The position numbers were made by a program, and so were the translations under genes. Below the pieces are notes generated by a model. That model had not been told where the DNA came from. It searched no databases and worked only from the letters and a program-made list of their open reading frames with translations. From Enterovibrio baiacu (lineage in GTDB: Bacteria; Pseudomonadota; Gammaproteobacteria; Enterobacterales; Vibrionaceae), in contig NZ_SCHN01000022.1 in assembly GCF_004120195.1 (NCBI RefSeq), positions 1 to 64,000 of the forward strand: a DNA stretch of 64,000 nt, read 5' to 3'. Positions 1 to 8,500 of this stretch are shown piece by piece. Position 1 is the first letter of the stretch. Every line of letters starts with the position of its first letter.

Positions 1-88
1 CCCAAGGGGTTTTAGCGGACTCAAGAAGAACATTGAATGTGTGTTGAGACACAAAGCTAGTCAGAATTTTCCCAGATTTTAACAAATT

Positions 89-208
89 TGCTTGGCGACC
101 ATAGCGTTATGGACCCACCTGACTCCATGCCGAACTCAGTAGTGAAACGTAACAGCGCCGATGGTAGTGTGGGGTTTCCCCATGTGAGAGTAGGACATCG
201 CCAGGCTT
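89..208 (+). rRNA. rrf: 5S ribosomal RNA
   Basis: A roughly 120-nt 5S rRNA of Vibrio type: it starts TGCTTGGCGACC, contains the conserved CCGAACTCAG and GTGTGGGGTTTCCCC segments, and ends with ATCGCCAGGCTT, which pairs with the 5' end. The 88 bases before it look like the spacer that follows 23S rRNA, so this is the promoter-distal end of an rRNA operon whose 16S and 23S genes lie outside the window. A rho-independent terminator follows 11 bases later. Confidence 0.97.
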
Positions 209-219
209 GAATTTAAGAA

Positions 220-247
220 AGCCCTGACCTTATGGTCAGGGCTTTTT
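220..247 (+). terminator. Terminator of the rRNA operon
   Basis: Strong hairpin AGCCCTGACC / GGTCAGGGCT with a TTAT loop followed by a run of seven T, 11 bases after the 5S gene. It ends the rRNA transcript. Confidence 0.93.
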
Positions 248-300
248 TGCGTCTGCGGGAAAAGCAGAAACGAGACTTGAGAAGGCGAGGGACGAGAAAG

Positions 301-386
301 AGCAGGAAGAGCAGAAAGAGCAGAAAGAGCAGAAAGAGCAGAAAGAGCAGAAAGAGCAGAAAGAGCAGAAGGAGCAGAAGGAGCGG
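301..386. repeat. Tandem repeat, 9-bp unit AGCAGAAAG, about nine copies
   Basis: Nine consecutive 9-bp units between 301 and 381; the first is AGCAGGAAG, six are AGCAGAAAG and the last two AGCAGAAGG, followed by a partial AGCGGG. Because the unit is divisible by three, all frames stay open through it (Lys-Ser-Arg on one strand, Phe-Cys-Ser on the other), but no plausible gene spans it. The interrupted edge copies suggest an older array than the 8-bp array at 464. Confidence 0.9.
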
Positions 387-463
387 GTCCTGTAACCTGG
401 GAAAAGCGAAGAAAAACGTGCACATATATCTTGATCTGAATGCGCCCAAAGACACACTGGATC

Positions 464-549
464 GCACTCTCGCACTCTCGCACTCTCGCACTCTCGCACT
501 CTCGCACTCTCGCACTCTCGCACTCTCGCACTCTCGCACTCTCGCACTC
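464..549. repeat. Tandem repeat, 8-bp unit GCACTCTC, about eleven perfect copies
   Basis: An uninterrupted array of the octamer GCACTCTC with no mismatch. Perfect octamer arrays of this length are prone to slipped-strand copy-number change. The array ends 80 bases upstream of the lipoprotein start at 630. The reading frames that run through it in several frames on both strands are products of the repetition and not genes. Between the array and the gene lie a possible -10 (TATACT, 597-602) and a ribosome-binding site. Confidence 0.92.
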
Positions 550-629
550 ATTTTATGAAAGATGAAATTGTACGGCGTTTGTTCAGGTTTACTCTATATA
601 CTGCATATTAGAAGAAGTAGGAGATCGAT

Positions 630-992
630 ATGAGATATCTATTGGTAAGTCTATTGCTAATCATAGGGTTAACCGGGTGTGCGAGTCACCGTATCGCAGA
701 ATTATCAGCTGCTCAGGATTGGACTGGGCTAGCGAATTACGATGTGGAAGCGGGAATAAAAGCGCGCTCAGAGCAAGATTTAATGTCGTTAGGTGCTTCA
801 GAAAAAGCGCAGCTAAGTGAATACCAGTCAGCATATGATGCACATGTGAAAGAGTACTGTAAGCCAGACAATGGTTATCATGCTGGCATCTCTGGTAAGC
901 CGAGAAACAGCGTTTGTATCGATGACACACCAAAAGGTTGGCTGTACGAAGATAACTGGGAAACAGGTTTAGAAGCGGGAAAGATTTTCTAG
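630..992 (+). CDS. Small DUF2799-like lipoprotein
   Basis: A 120-residue protein with a lipoprotein signal: a hydrophobic stretch (residues 3-14) followed by the lipobox LTGC, lipidated Cys at 17. After processing it would be a small periplasm-facing lipoprotein of about 100 residues with two further cysteines (CKPDNGYHAG and VCIDD) that could form a disulfide. The DUF2799 assignment rests on overall look (WTGLANYDVEAG... near the N-terminus) and is moderate. Function is unknown. The start is supported by AGAAGTAGGAG 7 bases upstream. It stands alone, between the octamer repeat array and a terminator shared with the convergent dapD. Confidence 0.8.
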   Translation: MRYLLVSLLLIIGLTGCASHRIAELSAAQDWTGLANYDVEAGIKARSEQDLMSLGASEKAQLSEYQSAYDAHVKEYCKPDNGYHAGISGKPRNSVCIDDTPKGWLYEDNWETGLEAGKIF

Positions 993-1013
993 TTGTTGTT
1001 AAAAATACATAAA

Positions 1014-1039
1014 AAAAGACCAGCTTAGGCTGGTCTTTC
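1014..1039. terminator. Bidirectional terminator between the lipoprotein gene and dapD
   Basis: Hairpin AGACCAGC / GCTGGTCT with a TTAG loop, preceded by seven A and followed by T-rich sequence. It lies between the convergent genes ending at 992 and 1066, so it can serve both. Confidence 0.85.
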
Positions 1040-1065
1040 TCTTATCACTATTAGTTCACGAAAAC

Positions 1066-2097
1066 TTAGTTGTTTGCGTGAAGCTCTGCGTTTAGTTCAA
1101 CGGCAGATTTGTTCGTCAGACACTCGATCTTGCCGGTCACTGAATTGCGACGGAACAGTAGGTCTGGTTTACCAGCCAGATCACGCGCTTTAACGGTTTC
1201 TACTTCAGCGCCGCTTGAATCCAGCATCGTTACTTTGGTGCCCGCTGTAACGTATAGGCCTGACTCGATGGTGCAGCGATCACCCAGAGGGAAACCAAGG
1301 CCTGCGTTTGCGCCCAATAAGCTGTTCTCACCAATAGAGATAACAAGCTGACCACCGCCGCTAAGTGTACCCATGATAGACGCACCGCCACCAATGTCGC
1401 TGCCATTACCGACCATGACACCTGCAGAAATGCGGCCTTCAACCATGCTAACGCCTTCAGTGCCTGCGTTGAAGTTAATGAAACCTTCGTGCATAACCGT
1501 AGTGCCTTCGCCTACATGTGCACCCAAACGAACACGTGATGTATCGGCGATGCGGACACCTGCAGGCACTACGTAATCAACCATTTTAGGGAACTTGTCG
1601 ACACAATCTACCGTCAGTGTTTCGCCAGCCAAACGCGCTTCGATTTGACGATCAGCAAGCTCAGGAAGATCGATTGGGCCTTTGTTGGTCCATGCGATGT
1701 TGTGCAGCAGACCAAAAATGCCATCAAGTACAATGCTGTGCGGCTTAGCAAGACGCTGAGAAATCAGCTGAAGCTTCAAGAAGCCTTCTGATACGCTGCT
1801 TGGTTTCTGGTCTGATGCCAAAATCACGAGTACTAAAGGTTGGCTTGAAGACGCAGCTTTTGCTGCGAAAGCGGCAGCAGCTTGTTCGTCAGCGGATGCG
1901 AATGCAGAAGCAATGGCTTCGCATTGATTAGCTTGAACGTCGAAAGCGCCATTGCCTTCTTGGTAAGAAACGATATCAGCCAGCGCGGCAACTAAAGATT
2001 CTGATGGATTTAGTACTGGAGTCGGAAAGAATGCTTCGATGATTTTTCCGTCTTTGTTCTTAGTGGCGGTGCCAAACGCTAGTGCAAAACTGGCCAT
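1066..2097 (-). CDS. dapD: 2,3,4,5-tetrahydropyridine-2,6-dicarboxylate N-succinyltransferase
   Basis: Cytoplasmic enzyme of the succinylase branch of lysine and meso-diaminopimelate synthesis; it transfers succinyl from succinyl-CoA to tetrahydrodipicolinate. The 343-residue length matches the long DapD form. The C-terminal half shows the left-handed beta-helix of hexapeptide transferases (runs such as VRLGAHVGEGTTVMHEGF and ISAGVMVGNGSDIGGG) and the family block GENSLLGANAGLGFPLGDRC. In E. coli dapD sits beside glnD and map; here those genes are almost 50 kb away, so the cluster is split. An AAGGAG stands 12 bases before the ATG. Confidence 0.96.
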   Translation of the reverse strand: MASFALAFGTATKNKDGKIIEAFFPTPVLNPSESLVAALADIVSYQEGNGAFDVQANQCEAIASAFASADEQAAAAFAAKAASSSQPLVLVILASDQKPSSVSEGFLKLQLISQRLAKPHSIVLDGIFGLLHNIAWTNKGPIDLPELADRQIEARLAGETLTVDCVDKFPKMVDYVVPAGVRIADTSRVRLGAHVGEGTTVMHEGFINFNAGTEGVSMVEGRISAGVMVGNGSDIGGGASIMGTLSGGGQLVISIGENSLLGANAGLGFPLGDRCTIESGLYVTAGTKVTMLDSSGAEVETVKARDLAGKPDLLFRRNSVTGKIECLTNKSAVELNAELHANN

Positions 2098-2286
2098 GAT
2101 GAGGAGGTCTCCTTGTCTCTTTTCCGTGTCTACTGGTCGTAGATGTTGGCGTATAAAATGATTGCTTACGGGTATCTTAAAGTGAAGGGCGACAAGATTG
2201 AAGTGCGAAGGAAGAGAATCGCTCAGATAAGCGGTGGAAAGATTGAATTAGGAAACTTTATTCGACGAGATGTCATTGCGTGGTAG

Positions 2287-2314
2287 AAAAAACGCCCCGA
2301 ACTTGGGGCGTTTT
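2287..2314 (-). terminator. Terminator of yebG
   Basis: Hairpin AACGCCCC / GGGGCGTT with loop GAACTT; read on the minus strand it is followed by a T run. It lies directly after the yebG stop. Confidence 0.88.
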
Positions 2315-2320
2315 AACATC

Positions 2321-2614
2321 TTATGCAGCTTCAGCGTCGTCTTGACTCGCTTCAGCCTTTTTCTTGGCTGGCTTTGGTGCTGGCTTGCGTTTAGCACCCA
2401 GTGCACAAAGTACATCTTCACGGTTTTGCGCTAAGAACATGGAAAGCTCTTCGCGTTGTGCTTCATCAGCAACAACGTCGCTTTTACCCAGTAGTTCAAA
2501 CAGTTCATCTGCCATGTCGAGCATTTTGTCGTAGGCATCAGCTTCCGCTTTAGAGGTAAAAGTCATTTTCTCTTCTCCGTTGCGCTCCACCACATATTTG
2601 ACGATAACGGCCAT
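2321..2614 (-). CDS. yebG: YebG family DNA-damage-inducible protein
   Basis: A 97-residue protein matching E. coli YebG at its N-terminus (MAVIVKYVVERNGEEKMTF, then ADAYDKMLD). The tail is Lys/Ala-rich (KRKPAPKPAKKKAEAS) and probably disordered. YebG is an SOS-regulated protein of unclear biochemical role; induction by DNA damage is known for E. coli. Here a perfect LexA box lies 24 bases upstream of the start, which fits. It diverges from a DNA glycosylase gene that shares the operator. Confidence 0.93.
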   Translation of the reverse strand: MAVIVKYVVERNGEEKMTFTSKAEADAYDKMLDMADELFELLGKSDVVADEAQREELSMFLAQNREDVLCALGAKRKPAPKPAKKKAEASQDDAEAA

Positions 2615-2637
2615 GGTTAGTCTCTCTTTAATTTGTT

Positions 2638-2657
2638 CACTGTCTGTTTATACAGTA
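2638..2657. promoter_or_regulatory. LexA (SOS) operator shared by yebG and the glycosylase gene
   Basis: CACTGTCTGTTTATACAGTA contains CTGT-N8-ACAG exactly (2640-2655), the gammaproteobacterial LexA consensus. It is centred about 34 bases from the yebG start and about 49 bases from the ATG of the divergent glycosylase gene. One site in the middle of a short divergent promoter region can repress both genes. Confidence 0.9.
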
Positions 2658-2696
2658 GAGTGTTAATTAGTGTCTAGTTTAACCTCGATTAGTGTG

Positions 2697-3383
2697 ATGG
2701 CATTAGAAAAGTTCTCAGATATCTATTACAGAGCAGCAAACCGTAAAGGGTCGAACAGCGATCTTGAGCAATTGTTGGCTCACCCTCTCTCTTCGCAAGA
2801 TCTGCAAGCGATCCCTGATGATCGCTGGTTAGCCATGTTTACGATGAAGATCTTTCAATCTGGCATGAACTGGCAAGTCGTCAGAAACAAGTGGCCGGGC
2901 TTTGAGGAGGTGTTCTGGGAGTTTGATATTGAGAAGATGTGTTTAACGCCGCCAGAAATGTGGGAAAAGAAAGCCACAAACCCCGCGATTATTCGCCACC
3001 TCGGCAAGGTCATGACCATCCCAGCAAATGCACAAATGATTCAGCGCGCCGCGCGAGAACATGGCAGTTTTTCTAATTTCGTGGCTCAGTGGCCAGCAGA
3101 CGACATTACGGGTCTTTGGGCGTACTTAAAGAAGCATGGAGCACGACTCGGTGGCAATACGGGCGCTTATACGTTGCGTTTAATGGGGAAAGACACCTTT
3201 ATCCTTTCAGGTGATGTAGAAGGTTACCTACGTGCACAAAAAGTCATTGAAGGTGGTCGTGATACACGAAAATCGTTCAATGCTACGCAAGCGGCGTTTA
3301 ATCAATGGCAGCAAGAAAGTGGAAGACCGCTTTGCCAGATTAGCCAGATCATTGCCTTTAGCGTTGGAGATAACCGCATCTAG
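2697..3383 (+). CDS. DNA-3-methyladenine glycosylase I (Tag) family protein
   Basis: A helix-hairpin-helix DNA glycosylase of the Tag family (COG2818), about 228 residues; it would excise alkylated adenine in base-excision repair. Family blocks seen: MFTMKIFQSGMNW near residue 52, WEFDIEKM, NPAIIRHLGK and the late RLMGKDTFILSGDV. The Tag zinc-binding Cys/His set is not clear, so this is a Tag-like paralogue and not necessarily Tag itself. The ATG at 2697 is chosen because homologues begin MALEKF; a GTG at 2670 in frame would add nine residues and has no better ribosome-binding site. Its promoter region carries the LexA operator shared with yebG, so SOS induction is likely. Confidence 0.85.
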   Translation: MALEKFSDIYYRAANRKGSNSDLEQLLAHPLSSQDLQAIPDDRWLAMFTMKIFQSGMNWQVVRNKWPGFEEVFWEFDIEKMCLTPPEMWEKKATNPAIIRHLGKVMTIPANAQMIQRAAREHGSFSNFVAQWPADDITGLWAYLKKHGARLGGNTGAYTLRLMGKDTFILSGDVEGYLRAQKVIEGGRDTRKSFNATQAAFNQWQQESGRPLCQISQIIAFSVGDNRI

Positions 3384-3385
3384 GT

Positions 3386-4294
3386 TTAGTCGGATACTTG
3401 CCAGCGCTGACTAAAAGAGACGAAGCGCGTCAGCAGTGGCGAGAAGTGTTTGTCTTTGTGGTGAACGAGCCAGTATTGTCTGCGCAAATCCAGTGGTAAT
3501 TCCAATAAACTGAGTCGGTTGTCAGCAACGGCGTGTCGTGCTGCGTGCCTTGATAGGTACGCGAGCCCTAACCCGGCAGATGCACAGTTAATGATGGCTT
3601 CTGTGTTTCGCAGTTCAAACGCCATTGTCCATTCTTCAAGCCGAGGGGCAATCCTAGAAAGAAAATGCTCCCTCGTTCCTGAACCTGGTTCGCGCAGCAC
3701 CCATGTGTGATTTTCTAACGCAAACAGCGTCAGTTGTTCGTGCTTAGTGAGCGGATCATCGACCGCACAGGCAATGCACATTTCATCTGATAGCCAAGGT
3801 GTCATGACCAAATCGGTTTTATTGAGCAGGTGCTTGCTTTCACCTTGTCCCTCAATCAATCCTACATCGAGCTCAAACGCTGCCAATTGGTCGATGATAG
3901 CTTGGCTGTTCGAAATCACTAATTCCTGATCGGTGTGATGTGTTTCCGCTCTGAAATCTCGCAACAAAAAAGGCACCATTTGATTGCCTATGGTGTCACT
4001 CGCCCCAATGCGTAAGTGCCCCGTCAACGTGTCATCGTGATCAAGAACCGTTGAAATCTCATGGCTACGCGTCAGTAACTCATCCGCCAAAGGCAGCAAG
4101 CGGCGGCCATGTTCATTGATAATTAATCGATTGTTCACTCGTTCAAAAAGCTTGTGACCTAAGTGTTTCTCGAGCTCCGTCAGCGCCATGCTCACGGCTG
4201 GCTTTGAAAGGTACAAAAGCGCAGACGCCGCCGTGATGGTTTTTTCTTGGGCAACGGTAACAAATACGTGTAGCTGGCGGAGTGATACAGACAT
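3386..4294 (-). CDS. LysR-family transcriptional regulator
   Basis: A 302-residue LysR regulator: N-terminal winged helix-turn-helix (residues 3-62, MSVSLRQLHVFVTVAQEKTI, then AASALLYLSKPAVSMALTEL) and a type 2 periplasmic-binding-like effector domain from about residue 90. GSGTREHF (ligand-loop region) and ASAGLGLAYLSRHAA are typical of the CysB/CbbR/YeiE-like branch. It diverges from a TDT-family transporter gene, its most likely target; the effector is unknown. The inverted repeat at 4298-4312, next to its own start codon, may be its autoregulatory site. Confidence 0.9.
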   Translation of the reverse strand: MSVSLRQLHVFVTVAQEKTITAASALLYLSKPAVSMALTELEKHLGHKLFERVNNRLIINEHGRRLLPLADELLTRSHEISTVLDHDDTLTGHLRIGASDTIGNQMVPFLLRDFRAETHHTDQELVISNSQAIIDQLAAFELDVGLIEGQGESKHLLNKTDLVMTPWLSDEMCIACAVDDPLTKHEQLTLFALENHTWVLREPGSGTREHFLSRIAPRLEEWTMAFELRNTEAIINCASAGLGLAYLSRHAARHAVADNRLSLLELPLDLRRQYWLVHHKDKHFSPLLTRFVSFSQRWQVSD

Positions 4295-4297
4295 GCG

Positions 4298-4312
4298 TTA
4301 AGTCAAACTTAA
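4298..4312. promoter_or_regulatory. Candidate LysR-type operator (T-N11-A like inverted repeat)
   Basis: TTAAGTCAAACTTAA is a perfect 6-bp inverted repeat with a 3-bp centre, lying 3 bases upstream of the LysR start and about 95 bases before the divergent transporter start. Its symmetry and place fit a LysR-type recognition site. This is inference from symmetry and position only. Confidence 0.4.
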
Positions 4313-4399
4313 AGTGGGTTTAAAAAGATTCAGATATCCTAAATTATAGTGTCGGCCTATCATATTTATGTGTACCACTTCTCAATACGTGAAAATACG

Positions 4400-5359
4400 A
4401 TGCGTAGACGACTGACTCTTCTTCCAACCCCAATGGCAGGTTTAGCACTTGCCATCGCAAGCCTTGGCTGGTGCTGGGAAAATGCTGCGAATTTTAATGG
4501 CTCTGCTCAAGCGGCAGGTGCTCTTATTGGTGGTGTTATGCTGCTATTGATTGCGGCTAAATTTACCTTATCGCCTAAAGGCCTTTGGCAAGACCTTCAA
4601 CACCCTGTCGTGGGCAGTGTGGTGCCAACCTTTGCAATGGGCTTGATGATCGTATCAAACTCATTGGGCGATTTTTCTTCTGTGATGGGGGATGCGTTGT
4701 GGCTTGCTGCAGTGGCTGCACATGTTCTGTTCCTTGTGTCTTTCGTCTTTCATCGGGCAAAGTCATTTTCTCTAGATCACATGGTGCCGAGTTGGTTTGT
4801 GCCACCTGTTGGCCTCGTGGTGGCAGACGTCGCTTTTTCGGGCAACCCTGCACTTCGCCCGATTGCTGATGCGATTTTGTTTTTTGGCTTGATTGCCTAT
4901 GCCGTGTTACTTCCCTTGATGGTTTATCGCCTCATTTTTTGTGGTGAAGTGCCCGACGGTGCGAAACCGACCATTGCGATCATGGCTGCGCCTGCGAGCC
5001 TCTCGCTGGCGGGTTACCTCACGGTGAGCCAGTCACCATCCCCGCTCATCGTTTCAGTATTGCTAGGCATTGCATTGTTGATGACCGCGGTGATTTACGT
5101 GTCTTTCCTACGCTTAATGCGTCTGCCTTTTTCACCAGGCTATGCTGCCTTTACTTTCCCAATGGTTATCGGTGCGACCGCGCTATATAAAACAGCGGCG
5201 TGGATGCAATCCATTGGTGTGGCGGCTGAATACGTCAATCAAGTCTCTGTTTTGGCATTCATTGAGTTGATCGTGGCGACAGTGGTGGTGGGCTATGTGG
5301 CGATGCACTATCGCCGTTTTATTTCTCTTCAATGGAAAGCGCCATTGCCGAACGCTTAA
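4400..5359 (+). CDS. TDT family transporter (TehA / SLAC1-like)
   Basis: An integral inner-membrane protein of about 319 residues with roughly ten hydrophobic segments from end to end, in the pattern of the tellurite-resistance/dicarboxylate transporter family: early PTPMAGLALAIASLG, then HPVVGSVVPTFAMGLM, later FSPGYAAFTFPMVIGATAL. Members are anion channels or carriers; the substrate here cannot be read from sequence. The start at 4400 (MRRRLTLLP) is chosen over an upstream GTG at 4349 because it begins just before the first conserved segment; no strong ribosome-binding site supports either. Transcribed away from the LysR gene, which probably controls it. A terminator follows. Confidence 0.85.
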   Translation: MRRRLTLLPTPMAGLALAIASLGWCWENAANFNGSAQAAGALIGGVMLLLIAAKFTLSPKGLWQDLQHPVVGSVVPTFAMGLMIVSNSLGDFSSVMGDALWLAAVAAHVLFLVSFVFHRAKSFSLDHMVPSWFVPPVGLVVADVAFSGNPALRPIADAILFFGLIAYAVLLPLMVYRLIFCGEVPDGAKPTIAIMAAPASLSLAGYLTVSQSPSPLIVSVLLGIALLMTAVIYVSFLRLMRLPFSPGYAAFTFPMVIGATALYKTAAWMQSIGVAAEYVNQVSVLAFIELIVATVVVGYVAMHYRRFISLQWKAPLPNA

Positions 5360-5392
5360 TCGATTGTTTAACGACCACTGTTTCGGGAAAAG

Positions 5393-5415
5393 GCCTGCAT
5401 CACGCAGGCTTTTTT
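5393..5415 (+). terminator. Terminator after the TDT transporter gene
   Basis: Hairpin GCCTGC / GCAGGC (loop ATCAC) followed by six T, 34 bases after the transporter stop and before recC. Confidence 0.85.
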
Positions 5416-5517
5416 GTTTCTGTTATCACGGCAATGACACTTGCTTGAACGCATCAAATTGCACTCTTAAGACCATTCCGCCACAATCTCATCATTATCG
5501 CCTTTGAGAGTTTCCCT

Positions 5518-8500
5518 GTGTTTACTGTTTATCACTCAAATCAGTTGGATCTGCTGAAAAGCCTGTTGGTTGCTTTAGTGCAGCAAAAGCCCCTAGAGAA
5601 TCCATTACAGAAAGAACTGATCTTGGTTCAAAGCCCTGGTATGGCGCAGTGGCTAAAGCTTGAGATGGCGAAGGAGCAAGGCATTGTTGCGAATGTTGAA
5701 TTCCCACTTCCCGCTACCTTTATTTGGCAGATGTTTACGCAAGTATTGGCGGATGTACCACAACGAAGCTTCTTCAACAAAGAAGCCATGACGTGGAAAT
5801 TGATGAAGGTGTTGCCTGAGCAGCTGAATGATCCTGATTTTGCTGAATTGAAACGCTACCTTGAAGGTGATGACGACAAACAAAAGAGCTATCAGCTTGC
5901 AGGGAAAATCGCGGATATCTATGACCAATACTTGGTGTATCGCCCTGAGTGGATCAAAGCGTGGGAAAACGAACAAGCGGTACCTGAGCTTGAGGAAGAA
6001 AAGCGCTGGCAACCGAAATTGTGGCGCGCACTTTATGACTACACCTTGGAACAGGGACAATCGCCTTTTCACCGCGCCAATCTGTATGAAGAATTTATTG
6101 ATGCATTGACCGCTCAAGCGAGCAAACCTGAAGGGTTCTCCGGGGTCGAGCGAGTGTTTGTGTTTGGCATTTCAGCCTTGCCGCCGCGCTATCTTGATGC
6201 GTTGAAAGCCATTGGTGAGCATGTCGATGTTCATTACATGTTCACCAACCCATGCCGTTATTATTGGGGCGATATTCGCGATAAGCGCTATTTGGCAAGG
6301 CGCGCAGCAATGCTGGAAAACCGCATCAGTCGAGCAACCAATGACGACGCTGAGCCGGCGCAGTTTGCATTACCGCTTGCAGGGGAAGATGACAGTGCTG
6401 AGGTTGGCAACAGCTTACTGGCGTCAATGGGCAAGCTTGGGCGTGACAACTTGCTGCTGATTTCAGAGCTTCAATGTCAGGAAGTGGATCAGGGCTTTGT
6501 GGATGTTGCTCGTGATTCGCTGCTTCATCACATCCAAGCGGATATTCTCGATCTGCTGGAGCCGGGCAACATACTAGAAACGGCGACCAGTGAGAGTAAA
6601 CGCGAGATCTCTCCAGAAGACAGTTCCCTCATGATTGAGGTTTGCCATAGCCCGATGCGTGAAGTGGAAGTGCTGCATGATCGACTGCTCGAAATGTTGG
6701 AGAGCAATCCATCACTGACGCCACGAGATATCATTGTCATGGTGGCAGACATCAATGCATACAGTCCTGCGATTCAAGCTGTTTTCGGTAATGCACCTGG
6801 CGAGCGTTATATTCCCTTTTCGATTTCGGACAGAACGGCGGATCAAGAAAGCCCAATCCTGACGACCTTCTTGCGTCTCTTAAGCTTACCTGACAGCCGA
6901 TGCAGTGCAGCAGAGCTCTTAGAGTTGCTCGAAGTGCCCGCCGTATTGCGTCGATTTGGTTTCGATAATCGTCAATTTGAAAAAGTGAAATTCTGGGTTG
7001 AAGAAGCGGGGATTCGATGGGGGTTGGATGACACCACCGCGGCGCAGTTCTCCCTGCCTGATCAGCACCAAAACACCTGGTTGTTTGGCTTGAATCGCAT
7101 GCTTCTCGGCTATGCAATGCCAAGCCAAAGTGGTTTGTTCAATGACGTTTTGGCCTACGATGAGGTTCAAGGTCTTGAAGCGGATGTCGCCGGTAAGCTG
7201 GGCGAGTTTTTCCAAATGCTGCTCAATGCCCAAGCACTCTTGACCAAAGACAAAACCGGGGACGAGTGGGTCAGTGCGCTAACCGCGTTGTTTGACGATA
7301 TTTTCGCCCTTGATGTCGACGAAGAGCTTGCAGGGAAACTCATTCGAGACCAGCTCGATAGCTGGCTGACTCAACTAACAGATGCAGGTTTTACTGACAC
7401 GCTTTCTCTCGCCATTGTTCGTGATTACTTGAAAGAAAAGTTGGGTGGTGAGCGCATCAGTCAGCGCTTCCTTGCTGGGCAAGTTAACTTTTGTACCTTG
7501 ATGCCAATGCGTTCCATTCCTTTTGGCGTGGTGTGTTTACTCGGCATGAACGACGGCGATTACCCAAGAACAATTGCCCCCGTCGGATTTGATCTGATGG
7601 CGGGGCGTGCTCGCGCGGGCGACCGCTCACGACGCGATGACGACCGCTACCTGTTCCTAGAAGCACTTCAGTCAGCGCAGCAGCAACTCTATATCAGCTA
7701 TGTTGGCCGCTCCGTGCAAGACAATTCTCTCAAAGTGCCTTCTGTGTTAGTTACGGAACTGCTTGATTATTGCCGACAAGGGTATTGTGTTGAAGGCGAT
7801 CAGGGTTTGCCTGAAGTCTCGTCTGGCGAGCAATTGTTGGCGCACCTGATTCATCACAATCCTTTGGTGCCATTCAGTAAAGGCTCATTCCATTCTTCGC
7901 GAGCGAGTTATGCGAGTGAATGGTTGCCTGCAGCAAAGGGAGATGGCGAGCAAGCCTCTCCATTCTTTGACGCCCAAACCGCAGTGGATGGCCTGCAAGA
8001 GAGGGAAGGGGAGCTGAATACGTCCGTGATTGAATTGGCAGAACTGCAGCGCTTTTGGCGTTTGCCGATACAGTATTTCTTTAATCGTCGATTGAAAGTG
8101 TTCTTTGAAGCGCCAGAAGGGGCGATGGAAGATGTCGAGCCTTTCGCGCTTGATAACCTGAACCGTTACCAACTTCGTGATGCCTTGCTCTCACATGTGA
8201 TTGAGCACGGGCGGGATGAAGACGCATTAGCGCGCTTTTATCAATACCAAAAAGCATCAGGCACCTTGCCACTGAGTCACTTTGGCGAACTCGCGTTAGA
8301 AAGCGAACAAGCGGCAACATTGGCGCAATTCGATACATTGAAACCTTTCCTTGCTGATCGCCGACAAGCCCTTGAGGTGAATGTCAGTATTCCTACCTCG
8401 CGGGGTACCGTTCAGCTTCAAGGTTGGCTGGATGAGCGATATCGTGCAGGGCGTATTTTGTACCGAAGTGGCAAAGTCAGAGCGACGGACCGATTAGCCA

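Noticed and set aside
464-549. Possible CRISPR-like array
   Set aside because: The units are 8 bp, contiguous and without spacers; it is a microsatellite.
136-558. Open frames in several reading frames across the 9-bp and 8-bp repeats
   Set aside because: They exist because the repeats contain no stop codons, overlap one another on both strands, have extreme composition, and lack ribosome-binding sites.
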